A stretch of DNA of 64,000 nucleotides from Paraburkholderia sp. ZP32-5. Its GTDB lineage: Bacteria; Pseudomonadota; Gammaproteobacteria; Burkholderiales; Burkholderiaceae. The stretch covers positions 1-64,000 of the forward strand of contig NZ_JAJEJP010000003.1 of NCBI RefSeq assembly GCF_021390495.1. The letters are read 5' to 3'. The stretch's first letter is position 1. The number at the start of each line of letters is the position of its first letter. Positions 41,727 through 51,834 of the stretch are shown one piece after another. The notes under the pieces are model-generated. The model did no database searches. It saw nothing but the letters and a program-made list of their open reading frames with translations, and was not told the origin of the DNA. A program made the position numbers and the translations under genes.

Positions 41727-43937
41727 TCAGGCGCTCTTTTCCGCCGCATCCGGAAACGGCAAGCTATGAATCCGCTTGCCCGTGGCTGCGAAAATCGCGT
41801 TCGCGACCGCCGGCCCGACCGGCGCGACCCCCGGCTCGCCGACACCGGTAGGCGCTTCGCCGGACTGCACGATATGCACTTCGACCTTTGGCATTTCGGC
41901 AATCCGCAGCACCTGGTAGCTGTCGAAGTTGTTCTGCTCGACCTTGCCGTCCTTCAGCGTGATCGCGCTGTGCAACGCCGCGCCGAGACCGAAGCCGATG
42001 CCGCCTTCCATCTGCGCGGCGATCACGTCGGGGTTGATCGGTGTGCCGCAATCCACCGCACAAACGACGCGTTCCACTTTCACGTTACCGTCCTTGTCGA
42101 CGGACACTTCCGCGACCTGCGCGACGAACGTCTTGAACGCCTCGGCCACCGCGATGCCGCGCCCGCGGCCTGGCGGCAACGGTTTGGCCGGATCCCAGCC
42201 CGCTTTCTCCGCGGCGAGTTCGAGCACGGCGCGCATGCGCGGTTCGTGGGCGAGCAGATCGCGGCGGAAGACGAACGGATCCTTGCCCGCGGCGTGCGCG
42301 GCTTCGTCGATGAATGCCTCGACCGCGAATGCCGTGTGCGAGCTGCCCACTACCCGCCACCACAACACAGGCACGCCGGTCTGCGTGGTCGTCAGTTCGA
42401 CCGAGATGTTCGGAATCGCATAGGCCACGTTAGCAGCCCCCTCGACGGACGTCCCATCGATGCCGTTTTTGACCATCACGCTGGCGAACGGTGTGCCCGC
42501 AAGGATCGACTGACCGACGATGTGATGTCGCCAGGCAACGAGCTTGCCGTCGGCGCTCAGACCCGCGTCGAGCTTGTGGAAATACATCGGCCGATAGAGG
42601 CCGCCGTGGATATCGTCCTCGCGTGTCCACTGCAGCTTGACCGGTGTGCCGTTCGCACCCAGCGCCTTCGCGATCGACACGGCCTCGACGATATAGTCCG
42701 ACTGCGTATTCGCGCGCCGCCCGAAGCTGCCGCCCGCATACAGCGTGTGAATCTTCACCTGCTGCGGATCGAGCCCGGCCGTGTGCGCGGCGTTGCCCTG
42801 ATCGACCGTCTGGAACTGGTCGCCCGCCCAGATCTCGCAGCTGTCAGCCGTGAGCTTGACGACGGCGTCGAGCGGCTCCATCGGCGCATGAGCGAGATAC
42901 GGGAACGCGTAAGTAGCGGAAACCTTTTTCGCCGCCCCCGCGAGCGCCTGTGCCGCATCGCCTTCCTTGCGGGCAGATGCACCGGACTGCTCGGCGAGTT
43001 GCCGGTACTCGGTCATGATCGCGTCGGAGCTGCGCTTTTCGGCCTTCGAATCGTCCCATTCGACCTTCAGCGCATCGCGACCCTGCTTCGCCGCCCAGAA
43101 GCCTTTCGCGACCACCGCGACACCGCCCGGTACCTGCACGACCGAGACGACGCCCGGCACGGCTTTCGCGGCCGACGCATCGAATGACTTGACGGTCGCA
43201 CCGAAGAGCGGCGGACGCTGCAGCAGCGCGACCAGCATGCCCGGAAAAGTCACGTCGAGCGTGAACTGCGCTGTGCCGTTGGTTTTCGGCGGCACGTCGA
43301 CACGCGGCAACGGATGGCCGATCAAACGAAAATCTTTCGGCGATTTGAGTGCGACCTTATCCGGCACCGGCAAGCGGGCGGCGGCCGACGCGAGCGAGCC
43401 GTAGGTCGCGGTCCGGTTCGTGGCCGCGTGATGAACGCTGCCGTCACGCGTCGTCAGTTCGGACGCCGGCACCTTCCACTGCGTAGCGGCGGCCGAGACC
43501 AGCATCGCGCGCGCTTTCGCGCCGGCATCGCGCAATTGCATCCACGAGTTGGCCATCGCCGAACTGCCGCCCGTGCCCTGAATCGTGCCGAACGCGAGAT
43601 TCGCGTAGCGCTTCGCATCGGCGGGCGCGCTTTCGACACGCACGTCCTGCCAGTTCGCATCCAGCTCTTCCGCGACGATCGTCGCGATGCCGGTGTACGC
43701 GCCCTGGCCCATCTCGACATGCTTGGCGATGACCGTGACGCTGTTGTCGGGTGCGACGCGCAGGAATGCATTGGGTGCGAATGTCGCCTCGGGCATCGTC
43801 GCAGCAAGCGCGCGGCGCTCGCTGCCCGCCCACTCGAAGCCGACGATGAGCCCGACTGCCGCGATGGAGCCGGCTGCTTTCAGAAAGGTCCGGCGGGATG
43901 GGCGTACCGCATCCGTAAGATCGAGATCGGTCGTCAT
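41727..43937 (-). CDS. iorB: Isoquinoline 1-oxidoreductase-type molybdoenzyme large subunit
   Basis: A 736-residue molybdopterin-cytosine-dinucleotide enzyme subunit of the xanthine dehydrogenase family. A twin-arginine signal ([17 protein letters not shown]) directs it to the periplasm. Two molybdopterin domains follow, with blocks [51 protein letters not shown] and [17 protein letters not shown]. It works with the 2Fe-2S subunit encoded directly upstream to hydroxylate an N-heterocycle or oxidise an aldehyde; electrons likely go to a cytochrome c. No cytochrome subunit adjoins. The first ATG of the coherent protein is at 43937. Confidence 0.9.
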   Translation of the reverse strand: MTTDLDLTDAVRPSRRTFLKAAGSIAAVGLIVGFEWAGSERRALAATMPEATFAPNAFLRVAPDNSVTVIAKHVEMGQGAYTGIATIVAEELDANWQDVRVESAPADAKRYANLAFGTIQGTGGSSAMANSWMQLRDAGAKARAMLVSAAATQWKVPASELTTRDGSVHHAATNRTATYGSLASAAARLPVPDKVALKSPKDFRLIGHPLPRVDVPPKTNGTAQFTLDVTFPGMLVALLQRPPLFGATVKSFDASAAKAVPGVVSVVQVPGGVAVVAKGFWAAKQGRDALKVEWDDSKAEKRSSDAIMTEYRQLAEQSGASARKEGDAAQALAGAAKKVSATYAFPYLAHAPMEPLDAVVKLTADSCEIWAGDQFQTVDQGNAAHTAGLDPQQVKIHTLYAGGSFGRRANTQSDYIVEAVSIAKALGANGTPVKLQWTREDDIHGGLYRPMYFHKLDAGLSADGKLVAWRHHIVGQSILAGTPFASVMVKNGIDGTSVEGAANVAYAIPNISVELTTTQTGVPVLWWRVVGSSHTAFAVEAFIDEAAHAAGKDPFVFRRDLLAHEPRMRAVLELAAEKAGWDPAKPLPPGRGRGIAVAEAFKTFVAQVAEVSVDKDGNVKVERVVCAVDCGTPINPDVIAAQMEGGIGFGLGAALHSAITLKDGKVEQNNFDSYQVLRIAEMPKVEVHIVQSGEAPTGVGEPGVAPVGPAVANAIFAATGKRIHSLPFPDAAEKSA

Positions 43938-43939
43938 GG

Positions 43940-44401
43940 TCAGGCCTTCAGCGTGGCGGCGGCTTCGTGGATGGCTGCGCGAATGCGGACATAGGTCGCA
44001 CAGCGGCAGAGATTGCCGTTCATTGCCGCGTCGATGTCGGCGTCGGTGGGCGTGGCGTTGTGTTCGAGCAAGGCCGTCGCGGACATGATCTGTCCGGACT
44101 GACAGTAGCCGCACTGCGGGACCTGCAGTTTGACCCACGCGGCCTGAACCGCTTTGGCGGGCCGGCTTTCGATGCCTTCGATGGTCGTGATGCGCTTGCC
44201 CGCGATGGCAGCGAGCGGCAGCACGCACGAACGGGTGGCTTCGCCTTCCAGATGAACCGTGCAGGCGCCGCATTGGGCCATGCCGCAGCCGAACTTCGTG
44301 CCGTGCAGGCCGGCGTTCTCGCGGATCGCCCAGAGCAGCGGCGTAGTAGGATCGGCATCGAGCGTAATGTTCTTGCCGTTGAGGACAAACGATGTGGACA
44401 T
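43940..44401 (-). CDS. iorA: Isoquinoline 1-oxidoreductase-type 2Fe-2S subunit
   Basis: A 153-residue iron-sulfur protein with two 2Fe-2S clusters: the plant-type site [14 protein letters not shown] plus a following C in RSCVLPL, and the second site CGYCQSGQ with GNLCRCATY. This is the small subunit of the xanthine-dehydrogenase family. Export must be with the Tat-bearing large subunit, since no signal is present. GGAGAGG precedes the ATG; its stop is 2 bp before the large subunit start. It is divergent from the AraC regulator. Confidence 0.93.
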   Translation of the reverse strand: MSTSFVLNGKNITLDADPTTPLLWAIRENAGLHGTKFGCGMAQCGACTVHLEGEATRSCVLPLAAIAGKRITTIEGIESRPAKAVQAAWVKLQVPQCGYCQSGQIMSATALLEHNATPTDADIDAAMNGNLCRCATYVRIRAAIHEAAATLKA

Positions 44402-44580
44402 GGAACCTCTCCGTGGGGAAAGCCCGAACTTGGCGCCGGGTGTACGCGGCAGTGTGACCGACCGCCTGCCGTTGCGCTTACACAATCCTGCAAAATTATT
44501 GAACAATCCTGCAAATCGAACAGGCCAGCGGTGGCTACCCGGTAGCGGCTGGGTATGCTCGATTCCGTCAACGGGGTTCA

Positions 44581-45531
44581 ATGCATATGAAAGCGAATTC
44601 TTCCAGGCTCGATCCTTCGGCGTCGCGCGAAACGGCACGCCGCGAACTCGCCGCGCTCATCAGCCGCTTTGCGCCGGGGGACGGCGCGCATCAGACGGCG
44701 ATTCCTTCGCTGAGCTTCTACCGGTACGCGGCCCCCACGGATCTCGGCTGCGGCGTGACGAGCCCCGCGTTCGTGTTCGCGGCGCAAGGCGCCAAGCGGG
44801 TCGTGGTCGCGGGGCAGGCGTACGAGTACGACCATCAGCATTGTCTCGTGACGTCCGTCGACTTGCCGGTGATGTCGCGGGTGACACGGGCGTCGCCCGA
44901 CGCGCCTTACCTCTGTGTGAAATTCACGCTCGATCCGCAGCGCATCGTCGAACTGGCGACGCAAATGCATCTGCCGGAACCGGATACCGTGTCGGCGGGC
45001 GAAGGCATCGCCGTAGGCTTGCTGTCGGCACCGGTTTTCGATACGGCGCTGCGGCTCGTGCGATTGCTCGATACTCCAGATGACATTCCCGTTCTCGCGC
45101 CCCTCATCGAGAAGGAATTGCTCTACCGGCTGATGACGGGCGAACAGGGAAAGCGACTGCGGCAGATCGCCGTCAACGGGAGCCAGACATACCGGATCGC
45201 GCGGGCAATCGAGTGGATCCAGAATCACTACACCGAGCTGTTGCGGGTGGAATTGCTGGCGCAGCAGGTAAATATGAGCGTGTCGTCGCTCCATCATCAT
45301 TTCAAGACCGTCACGACGCTGAGTCCGCTGCAGTATCAGAAGCAACTGCGGCTGCACGAGGCTCGCAAATTGTTGCTCGGGCAGCACGGTGATGTCGGGT
45401 CGGTGGCGATCAGGGTTGGGTATGACAGCCCGTCGCAGTTCAGCCGCGAATATAGCCGGCTGTTTGGAGCGCCACCGCTTCGCGACGTCGTGCAGCTAAG
45501 GCGCCGGAACGCGGTGGGGTTTGAAGAGTAG
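44581..45531 (+). CDS. AraC-family transcriptional regulator
   Basis: A 316-residue regulator. An AraC N-terminal ligand domain (residues about 30-190; ALPSLSFYR-like ending in [12 protein letters not shown]) is joined to a C-terminal double helix-turn-helix: [20 protein letters not shown] and [20 protein letters not shown]. It belongs to the PF06719 group of regulators, often next to oxidoreductase genes. It is divergent from the molybdoenzyme genes with a 180-bp spacer, so it likely controls them in response to the substrate or product aldehyde. Confidence 0.9.
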   Translation: MHMKANSSRLDPSASRETARRELAALISRFAPGDGAHQTAIPSLSFYRYAAPTDLGCGVTSPAFVFAAQGAKRVVVAGQAYEYDHQHCLVTSVDLPVMSRVTRASPDAPYLCVKFTLDPQRIVELATQMHLPEPDTVSAGEGIAVGLLSAPVFDTALRLVRLLDTPDDIPVLAPLIEKELLYRLMTGEQGKRLRQIAVNGSQTYRIARAIEWIQNHYTELLRVELLAQQVNMSVSSLHHHFKTVTTLSPLQYQKQLRLHEARKLLLGQHGDVGSVAIRVGYDSPSQFSREYSRLFGAPPLRDVVQLRRRNAVGFEE

Positions 45532-45544
45532 CGCGGTGCGATAT

Positions 45545-46429
45545 CTACGGCTTGACGAACCTCAACGTCATGCGATCCGATTCGCCGATCGCGGCATAAC
45601 GCGCGCGGTCCGCATCGCCACCTGCGTAGGTCGGCGGCAATGACCACACGCCGTGCGGATAATCCTTCGTGTCGCGCGGGTTCGCATTGATTTCGCTGCG
45701 CGCCGCCAAGACGAAACCGGCCGCCTGCGCATGCGCGATCACGAACGCTTCGGTCACATAGCCGCTATCGATCATCTGCTGCACGGTCGTGCCCGGCCGC
45801 GCCCGATGCTCTTCGACGCCGAGTTCGCCACCGGGTTTCAGCGCGCGATAGAACCCGCGCAGATTCTCGTCGAGCTGGCCGTCCTTGATCCAGTTATGGA
45901 TGTTGCGAAAGGTCAGCACGCGGTCGAAGCGCTCGTTGGCATCGAAGCCGGTGAATTCGCCTGCGCGCAGTGTGCCAACCACGACGTTTCCATAGAACGC
46001 AGGCGCGCCGGCGAGCTTGTGCGCGAAAGCCGCATCGGCGGCGCGCTCGCCGGCATCCGGTTGCGCGGACACGCTGACGTATTGCGCCTCGTACAGGTGT
46101 CCGGCGTTGCGCAGATATGGCGCCAGGATATCGGTGTACCAGCCGCCACCGGGTGCAATCTCCAGCACAGTCTGCGTCGGAGCAAGCTGGAAGAACTGTA
46201 GCGTTTCCTTCGGATGACGATACACGTCACGCGCCTTCGCCCGTTCGCCGCGTTGTGCGCCGTCAACCGCGGCATCGAGCGACACCGCGCCGACCGGCAC
46301 GGCCTGCGAATCAGCGGCAGGCGTGCGTGATTGCGTGGTACAGCCAGTCATCATCACCACGGCTGATGCCGTGACAATGCAAACGGTGCGTGATAGCGAA
46401 TGTTTCTTCTGATAATGATTCGATTTCAT
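45545..46429 (-). CDS. Predicted lipoprotein with class I methyltransferase fold
   Basis: A 294-residue protein with a lipoprotein-like N-terminus: basic stretch, hydrophobic TVCIVTASAVVMMTG and Cys30 (MTGC, a weak lipobox). The rest is a class I SAM-methyltransferase-like domain: VLEIAPGGGWYTDILAPYL as motif I, FDRVLTFRNIHNWI as motif IV-like, and LKPGGELGVEEH. Related proteins are annotated as predicted methyltransferases (COG4798). An exported SAM-dependent enzyme is puzzling because SAM is cytoplasmic; the fold may have another role. An alternative GTG start lies at 46441. Confidence 0.75.
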   Translation of the reverse strand: MKSNHYQKKHSLSRTVCIVTASAVVMMTGCTTQSRTPAADSQAVPVGAVSLDAAVDGAQRGERAKARDVYRHPKETLQFFQLAPTQTVLEIAPGGGWYTDILAPYLRNAGHLYEAQYVSVSAQPDAGERAADAAFAHKLAGAPAFYGNVVVGTLRAGEFTGFDANERFDRVLTFRNIHNWIKDGQLDENLRGFYRALKPGGELGVEEHRARPGTTVQQMIDSGYVTEAFVIAHAQAAGFVLAARSEINANPRDTKDYPHGVWSLPPTYAGGDADRARYAAIGESDRMTLRFVKP

Positions 46430-46825
46430 GGGCAACGACACGAGTTGGGGATAGCACGCAAGATACGCGCTTTATTGCCATGCCGCACGATAGCGGATAC
46501 GTTGCCCTCCCGCGACCGATGGTGACGACCGAATACGCGGCATGTAATCAGTGAAAAGCAAAGCACAAAAAAGCGTTTGTCACCGCATAGGCTAACGGCT
46601 TTTAATAGCTAACTCGTCGTCGTAAGGCACCGACAACATCCGAGCGCCGTTTCATGTGGCGCATCACCGCATTAACACGACTGTTCATCGAGACACGTCC
46701 GCTCGAAGCTTCAACCGGATCCAGACTGCAGATGTTCTGCGCTGGAGCGATTGCGCGTTGCCGAGTGGTGATTCAGCGACTCCTGACTGCAATAGCTCTT
46801 TTTTCACGGCTGAAACGGAAATGAT
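46430..46825. promoter_or_regulatory. Leader of the sulfonate operon, 396 bp
   Basis: No gene is supported. TTGTCA at 46577-46582 and TTTAAT at 46601-46606 are 18 bp apart and could form the promoter, leaving an untranslated leader of about 210 bases. A 60-codon frame at 46656 has no family resemblance. The regulator, a CysB/Cbl-type protein in other bacteria, is not in the window. Confidence 0.35.
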
Positions 46826-47665
46826 ATGGCCGAACTGACTTCTACCCGCAACAGCTATGTCGCTTCGCGATCGCCCAGCACGCGCATATCGAAAAACGTA
46901 GCGTACAGATGGCTATCCTGGACCATCCCGGCAATTGTCGTGCTGCTATGGGAAACCGCCGCGCGTTTCGGCCTGATCGCACCACAGGTGCTTCCGGCCC
47001 CGAGCCGCGTTTTCGAAACCGCCGTGACGCTGGCGAGAAACGGCGACCTCTTCGTTCATCTCGGCGTTTCACTGCTGCGTGCCGCGGCGGGCTTCGCGAT
47101 CGGCGCAACGATCGGCCTCGCGCTGGGCATCGCCGTCGGCTTTTCGCCGCTTACGCAGGCACTCCTCGACCGTCCGATCCAGATGGTGCGCGCGATTCCG
47201 TTCCTTGCGATGTTGCCGCTCGTGATCGTCTGGTTCGGCGTGGGCGAAGTGGCGAAGATCTTTCTCGTCGCGCTCGCAGTCTTCTTCCCGATCTATGTCA
47301 ACACGATGCTCGGTATCCGGCAGATCGATCCCAAGCTGATGGAGCTCGCCGCGGTGATCGGACTGAACCGCGGCGCGATCGTGCGTCGAATCATTGTTCC
47401 CGGCGCGATGCCGTCGATCCTCACAGGCGTGCGCTATGCACTCGCCCACGCGTGGCTTGCATTGGTCATCGCCGAAACGCTCGCGACGACTAAAGGCATC
47501 GGCTTTCTCGCCATGGATGCCCGCGAATTCCTCGACACCAATGTCATTGTGCTCACCATGATCATCTACGCAGTCATCGGCGTCGTCGCGGATGCTCTCG
47601 TGCGCGTGCTCGAAGCGCGCTTTCTGTCGTGGCACGCAAATTACGGCACCGGAGCGCGCAAATGA
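46826..47665 (+). CDS. ssuC: Sulfonate/NitT-TauT-type ABC permease
   Basis: A 279-residue inner-membrane permease with six helices. The motif LAAVIGLNRGAIVRRIIVPGAMPSI is the coupling helix of the SsuC/TauC group, and FGLIAPQVLPAPSRVFE near the N-terminus is typical too. It ends in an ATGA overlap with the ATPase gene. Sulfonate rather than nitrate or taurine is preferred because of the two flavin monooxygenase-like genes downstream. Confidence 0.87.
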   Translation: MAELTSTRNSYVASRSPSTRISKNVAYRWLSWTIPAIVVLLWETAARFGLIAPQVLPAPSRVFETAVTLARNGDLFVHLGVSLLRAAAGFAIGATIGLALGIAVGFSPLTQALLDRPIQMVRAIPFLAMLPLVIVWFGVGEVAKIFLVALAVFFPIYVNTMLGIRQIDPKLMELAAVIGLNRGAIVRRIIVPGAMPSILTGVRYALAHAWLALVIAETLATTKGIGFLAMDAREFLDTNVIVLTMIIYAVIGVVADALVRVLEARFLSWHANYGTGARK

Positions 47666-48405
47666 CGCCAAGCCTCACTCTTTCCCACGATCAGGTTGCC
47701 CGAGCGCGCGACACCGAGCGTGTCGTCCCATCGACACTGGCCGTCTCGGCCCGTGGACTGCAACGACGCTATGGCAGCCGGATCGTCATCGACGCACTGG
47801 ACCTCGACATTCATAAGGGTGAATTCGTCGCGCTGCTGGGTGAAAGCGGCTGCGGCAAGACCACGCTGCTGCGTGCGCTGGCGGGACTCGATCTCCCCGA
47901 CGTGGGGACGATCGATGCGCCCGAACGGCCTTCAGTCGTGTTCCAGGAGCATCGCCTGTTGCCGTGGGCGACGTTGTGGGAAAACGTCGCGCTCGGCCAC
48001 GAAAATGCCGTCGGCAGAACCGGTGCGGCGCGTGCGCTCGCCGAGGTCGGACTCGCCGGCCGCGAGGACGACTGGCCACGCAATCTGTCGGGCGGTCAGG
48101 CCCAGCGCGTGGCGCTCGCCCGGGCGCTGGTGCGCGATCCCGTATTGCTGCTGCTCGACGAGCCGTTCGCAGCCCTCGACGCACTGACGCGCATCAGAAT
48201 GCACGGACTCGTCAAGGAACTCGTCGCGCTCCATCGACCCGGCGTGCTGATCGTCACGCACGACGTCGACGAAGCGCTCACGCTCGCCGACAGGATTCTC
48301 GTCATGCGCGCGGGACGTATCGCGGCTTCATTCCGGCCCAAAAACCACCCGTCGCAAGCACTGCGGCCTACCCTGCTCGCGGAGCTGGGCGTTCGAACTC
48401 ACTGA
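47662..48405 (+). CDS. ssuB: Sulfonate ABC transporter ATP-binding protein
   Basis: A 247-residue ATPase. Walker A is GESGCGKTT, the Q-loop is in SVVFQEHRLLPW, the signature is NLSGGQAQR and Walker B is LLLLDEPFAALD, with the switch His in IVTHDVDEA. A 30-residue N-terminal extension precedes the domain, which is a little unusual for SsuB. The ATG at 47662 overlaps the permease stop; an upstream frame extension lies inside the permease. Confidence 0.88.
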   Translation: MTPSLTLSHDQVARARDTERVVPSTLAVSARGLQRRYGSRIVIDALDLDIHKGEFVALLGESGCGKTTLLRALAGLDLPDVGTIDAPERPSVVFQEHRLLPWATLWENVALGHENAVGRTGAARALAEVGLAGREDDWPRNLSGGQAQRVALARALVRDPVLLLLDEPFAALDALTRIRMHGLVKELVALHRPGVLIVTHDVDEALTLADRILVMRAGRIAASFRPKNHPSQALRPTLLAELGVRTH

Positions 48406-48438
48406 CCGCTTTCCCCACAAACAGAAGGACCTGCAAGG

Positions 48439-49443
48439 ATGAACGATTCTTCGCTGAGCCGCCGCCAATTATTGCGAGCGGCGGGCGGCCTGCTGGCCGG
48501 CGTCGCCGCCAATAGCCTCTTCCCGGCGCGAGCGGCCGAGACGCGCAAGCTCACGCGCAATACCGATACGGTGCGCATCGGCTGGGGATACGGCAGCCTG
48601 CCCGACATCGCCAAACAACGCGGCGCGTTCGAAAAAGACCTGGCTGCGAAAGGCATCAAGGTCGAATGGGTTGGCCCTTTTCCGAACCACGCGCCCTCGA
48701 TTCAGGCCGTGGTAGGCGGCAGCGCGGACTTCGGCTTCTGGGGATCGACGACGCCCGCGCTGGCGGCAATGCTCGCCGGTTCGCCGATTGTGTTCAACGC
48801 GTTCGACGTCTATTCGCCCCGCTCGACGGCCATCATCGTGAAGAAGTCGAGCGGTATCAATTCGGTCGCGGATCTCGCGGGCCGTAAAGTCGCCGTCAAT
48901 CGTTCCGGGCTCGGCGAGTTCCTGCTGATCGCGGCACTGGAGAAGAATCGCGTCGCTCGCGACAAGGTCGAGTTCGTCTATCTGAATCCGCCCGATGCCG
49001 CGCCGGCTTTCGCGCAAGGCAAGATCGACGCGTGGTCGATGTGGTCGCCGGGGGTCGATATCGCGCGCTTCTCGAACGACGCCAAGGACATTTTCAACGA
49101 AGGCCGCGATCTGGACTTCCTGATCGACTACAGTTCGCTCGTGACGCGCCGCAAATTCACCGAGGAGAACTCCGAACTGATCCGCGCGGTCATCGACGCA
49201 TACAACGTCGAAGGCGCGTGGCAATCCACGCACGCCGACGAAGCCGAACGTCTGTCGCAGCGCGAAGCCAAATACCCGGACCAGGTGCGTGACTATCTGG
49301 CGAGCCTGCGGCGCGTGAATCAGTTCCATGAACCCGACGATGCCGCGTTCATTGCGCAGTTTCAGCGCGCGGCTGACTGGCTCGCGGAACGTAAGATCAT
49401 CCACTCGCGCATCAAGGTGGCGGATTACAGCATCAAGGTCTGA
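48439..49443 (+). CDS. ssuA: Sulfonate ABC transporter substrate-binding protein
   Basis: A 334-residue periplasmic protein with a twin-arginine-like signal (SRRQLLRAAGGLLAGVAA, cleavage near ARAAE). The mature domain shows the SsuA/TauA pattern: VRIGWGYGSLPDIAKQRGAF, VGGSADFGFWGSTTPALA and FAQGKIDAWSMWSPGVD. Substrate probably alkyl- or arylsulfonate. AAGGA is spaced correctly before the ATG. It is 33 bp after the ATPase gene, in the order permease, ATPase, binding protein. Confidence 0.88.
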   Translation: MNDSSLSRRQLLRAAGGLLAGVAANSLFPARAAETRKLTRNTDTVRIGWGYGSLPDIAKQRGAFEKDLAAKGIKVEWVGPFPNHAPSIQAVVGGSADFGFWGSTTPALAAMLAGSPIVFNAFDVYSPRSTAIIVKKSSGINSVADLAGRKVAVNRSGLGEFLLIAALEKNRVARDKVEFVYLNPPDAAPAFAQGKIDAWSMWSPGVDIARFSNDAKDIFNEGRDLDFLIDYSSLVTRRKFTEENSELIRAVIDAYNVEGAWQSTHADEAERLSQREAKYPDQVRDYLASLRRVNQFHEPDDAAFIAQFQRAADWLAERKIIHSRIKVADYSIKV

Positions 49444-49462
49444 TTCGAGAAACGTCACCATC

Positions 49463-50704
49463 ATGTCTGATAGCACGAACCTCGCGAGCGCCGGACCGAC
49501 GCTCGTGTCACCGTTGTCCGCGCGCCTCGGCTTCGCGCGGATCATCGAGGATATTGCCGCGACAGCCACGCAGCGCGAACTGGCTCATCGCCCGCCACAT
49601 GAAGAGATCGCGAAGCTCAAGGCGCACGGTTTCGGCGCGCTGCGTCTTCCCGCCGAAGCGGGAGGGCATGGCCTGTCGCTGCGCGAACTCTTCGTCGTCG
49701 CGCGCGATGTGGCCGCGGCGGATTCGAACATCGCCCATGTGTTTCGCAATCACTTATGGCAAGTCGAAGCCGCGCTCAGGCGGCGCGAACATCCGTTCCA
49801 CGCGCGTGTGCTGGAACTCTGCGCACAAAAGAAAACCGTCGGGCTCAGCTTCGTCGAAACCGATGTGACAGCGGCCGGTGCGCGTCCCACCAGGGTGTTG
49901 AGCCGGCTCGAATGGGACGCGTCCCGCGAGGTCTACATCGGCTCGGGCAAGAAGGTCTACGCGACGGGGAACCTCTATAGCGACGCATTCATCGGCCTTG
50001 CTGTGGAGAGTCGCGCGAGCCGCACCGTGCAATACGTGCTGGACCGCGACACTGGCGTCAGCGACGGCGATGACTGGGATGGTTTCGGTCAGCGGCTGAC
50101 CGCTTCCGGCACGGCGCACTTTCACGACGTGACGGTACCCGCCGCGCAGGTTTATCCCACCGATCCGCCGAGATCCGATGAGGCCCCGCCTTGGGGCTTC
50201 ACGTTCCACCAGGTCTATCTGACCAACTGCATTGCCGGCATCGCACGGCGTATCGTGTTGGACGCGGTCGACGTGCTGCGTGCGCGGGGACGCAACTTCT
50301 ACCACGGCGATGCCACGCATCCCACCGACGAACCCGTTCTGCAGTCACTGCTCGGCCGTATTCGTGCATACGCGGCGAGCGTCGAAGCGACCGCGGACCG
50401 CGCGGTCGAGGCCTTGCAGCGCGCGTGGGATACCTACGACACGCCCGACGAATACGAGACGACGCTCGCCGCCACGCTTGCGGCCGCCGAAGCCAAAGTC
50501 GTGATCGACGATCTCGCCCCGCAGATCGCGAGCTGGCTCATCGATCTCGGCTCGGGCTCGGCCGTCTCGCGCGGTGGCGCGCTTGACCGGCACTGGCGGA
50601 ACATCAAGGTTATCGCTTCGCACAATCCGCGCCTCTACAAGGAGCGCCTGCTCGGACAAAACCTGCTGACCGGCCAACTGCCGCCCACTGGCGCGTTCTT
50701 CTGA
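49463..50704 (+). CDS. SfnB/DszC-like acyl-CoA dehydrogenase-fold flavoprotein
   Basis: A 413-residue flavin enzyme with the acyl-CoA dehydrogenase fold (HGFGALRLPAEAGGHGLSLRELFVV near the N-terminus). It lacks the fatty-acid-chain features; relatives in sulfonate/sulfone loci (SfnB, DszC-like) are FMNH2-dependent monooxygenases. It lies 19 bp after the binding-protein gene, in the same operon, and should act on the imported sulfur compound. The ATG at 49463 is internal to a longer frame that overlaps the binding-protein gene. Confidence 0.82.
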   Translation: MSDSTNLASAGPTLVSPLSARLGFARIIEDIAATATQRELAHRPPHEEIAKLKAHGFGALRLPAEAGGHGLSLRELFVVARDVAAADSNIAHVFRNHLWQVEAALRRREHPFHARVLELCAQKKTVGLSFVETDVTAAGARPTRVLSRLEWDASREVYIGSGKKVYATGNLYSDAFIGLAVESRASRTVQYVLDRDTGVSDGDDWDGFGQRLTASGTAHFHDVTVPAAQVYPTDPPRSDEAPPWGFTFHQVYLTNCIAGIARRIVLDAVDVLRARGRNFYHGDATHPTDEPVLQSLLGRIRAYAASVEATADRAVEALQRAWDTYDTPDEYETTLAATLAAAEAKVVIDDLAPQIASWLIDLGSGSAVSRGGALDRHWRNIKVIASHNPRLYKERLLGQNLLTGQLPPTGAFF

Positions 50705-50775
50705 GCGTATGCGCTAATGTGCGCTCACGCGATGCATCGCGGTGAGCGCACGTATGAACTCGATGCGCCGGGTGT

Positions 50776-51834
50776 TCAGTCCAGCAAACGACGAACGCGC
50801 GGCACCACTTCTTGCGCGAAGCTGCGCATGTCCGCTTCGAATGGCTGGAACTGCAGCATGAACAATTCGACGCCGGCCCGATGGAAATCGACGATGCGCC
50901 GCGCAACCGTGTCGTAATCGCCAACGAGCCCCGCGGCCGTGCCGCCGTTCGAGCCCACCCGTGGGGAACGCGCAAACGTCTGGTGCATGACTGCCCGTGG
51001 ATCGATGTTGGCCTTTTGCCGCTCGCGCAGCGGCTTGTCGAGTTCGGCCAGTGCGAACAGATGCTCGAGATGCGCGTCTGCCTGCGCTTGCGTGTCCCGT
51101 GCAATCACGAAGGCCGACAGACCGAAGCGCAACGCTTCGCGTGCATCCGGTCGCGCGCGGGCCGAGACATCCGCAATCAGCGCGGAAACGTCATCGAGCG
51201 ACTGGCCGTTGATGAACCAGACGTCGCCATGCGCCGCCACCAGTGCGCGCGCCGGCTCCGACTCGCCGCCGACATAGATGCGCGGACGCGCGCGAAACGG
51301 ATCGGCGGGGCGCAGCTGGTAGTCGTCGATATGGAAGTTGTCGCCACGATGCGTGACGGCCTCGCCGCGCAGCAATGCATCGACAACCGTGATCCACTCG
51401 CGACCGTACGCATAGCGTTCGTCATGCTCGCCAAAGCCGAGACCGGCGCGTTCGAGTTCAGGACGATTCCACGCGTTCACGAGATTGATCGCAAACCGCC
51501 CGCCGCTGATGTGCTCGATCTGCTGCGCCATCTTTGCGAGCACGACCGGATGGTAAAGATAAGGCTTGATCGCGGTGATGATCTCGATGCGCGAGGTGAG
51601 CGCCGCAAGGGCCGCCGACGCGGTCCATGCCTCGAGCTGGTCGAGCGAGGGATCGTGTGGATTGATCGTGTGCTGCGCGACGAGCACCGAGTCGTAACCG
51701 AGGCGCTCGGCCTCGAGCACGAGGGCCTTGTTGCGCGTCCACGAAGCGTCGTAGGGCTCGGCGGGATCCTGCAGCGCTGCGCGGCTGCCATGCACGAGCG
51801 CCCACACGCCGAAGCGGGGAAATTTGGACATCAT
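50776..51834 (-). CDS. LLM-class flavin-dependent monooxygenase (SsuD-like)
   Basis: A 352-residue bacterial-luciferase-like enzyme. RFAINLVNAWNRPELERAG and GYDSVLVAQHT match the FMNH2-dependent alkanesulfonate monooxygenase group. It would split the C-S bond to release sulfite, with FMNH2 supplied by a separate reductase not seen here. It is convergent with the SfnB-like gene at the end of the sulfonate operon. The start is one of two adjacent ATG codons (51834 or 51831); no strong Shine-Dalgarno is seen. Confidence 0.85.
   Translation of the reverse strand: MMSKFPRFGVWALVHGSRAALQDPAEPYDASWTRNKALVLEAERLGYDSVLVAQHTINPHDPSLDQLEAWTASAALAALTSRIEIITAIKPYLYHPVVLAKMAQQIEHISGGRFAINLVNAWNRPELERAGLGFGEHDERYAYGREWITVVDALLRGEAVTHRGDNFHIDDYQLRPADPFRARPRIYVGGESEPARALVAAHGDVWFINGQSLDDVSALIADVSARARPDAREALRFGLSAFVIARDTQAQADAHLEHLFALAELDKPLRERQKANIDPRAVMHQTFARSPRVGSNGGTAAGLVGDYDTVARRIVDFHRAGVELFMLQFQPFEADMRSFAQEVVPRVRRLLD

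Noticed and set aside
46656..46838. A 60-codon frame upstream of the sulfonate permease
   Set aside because: No family resemblance, no ribosome binding site, and it overlaps the start of the permease gene.
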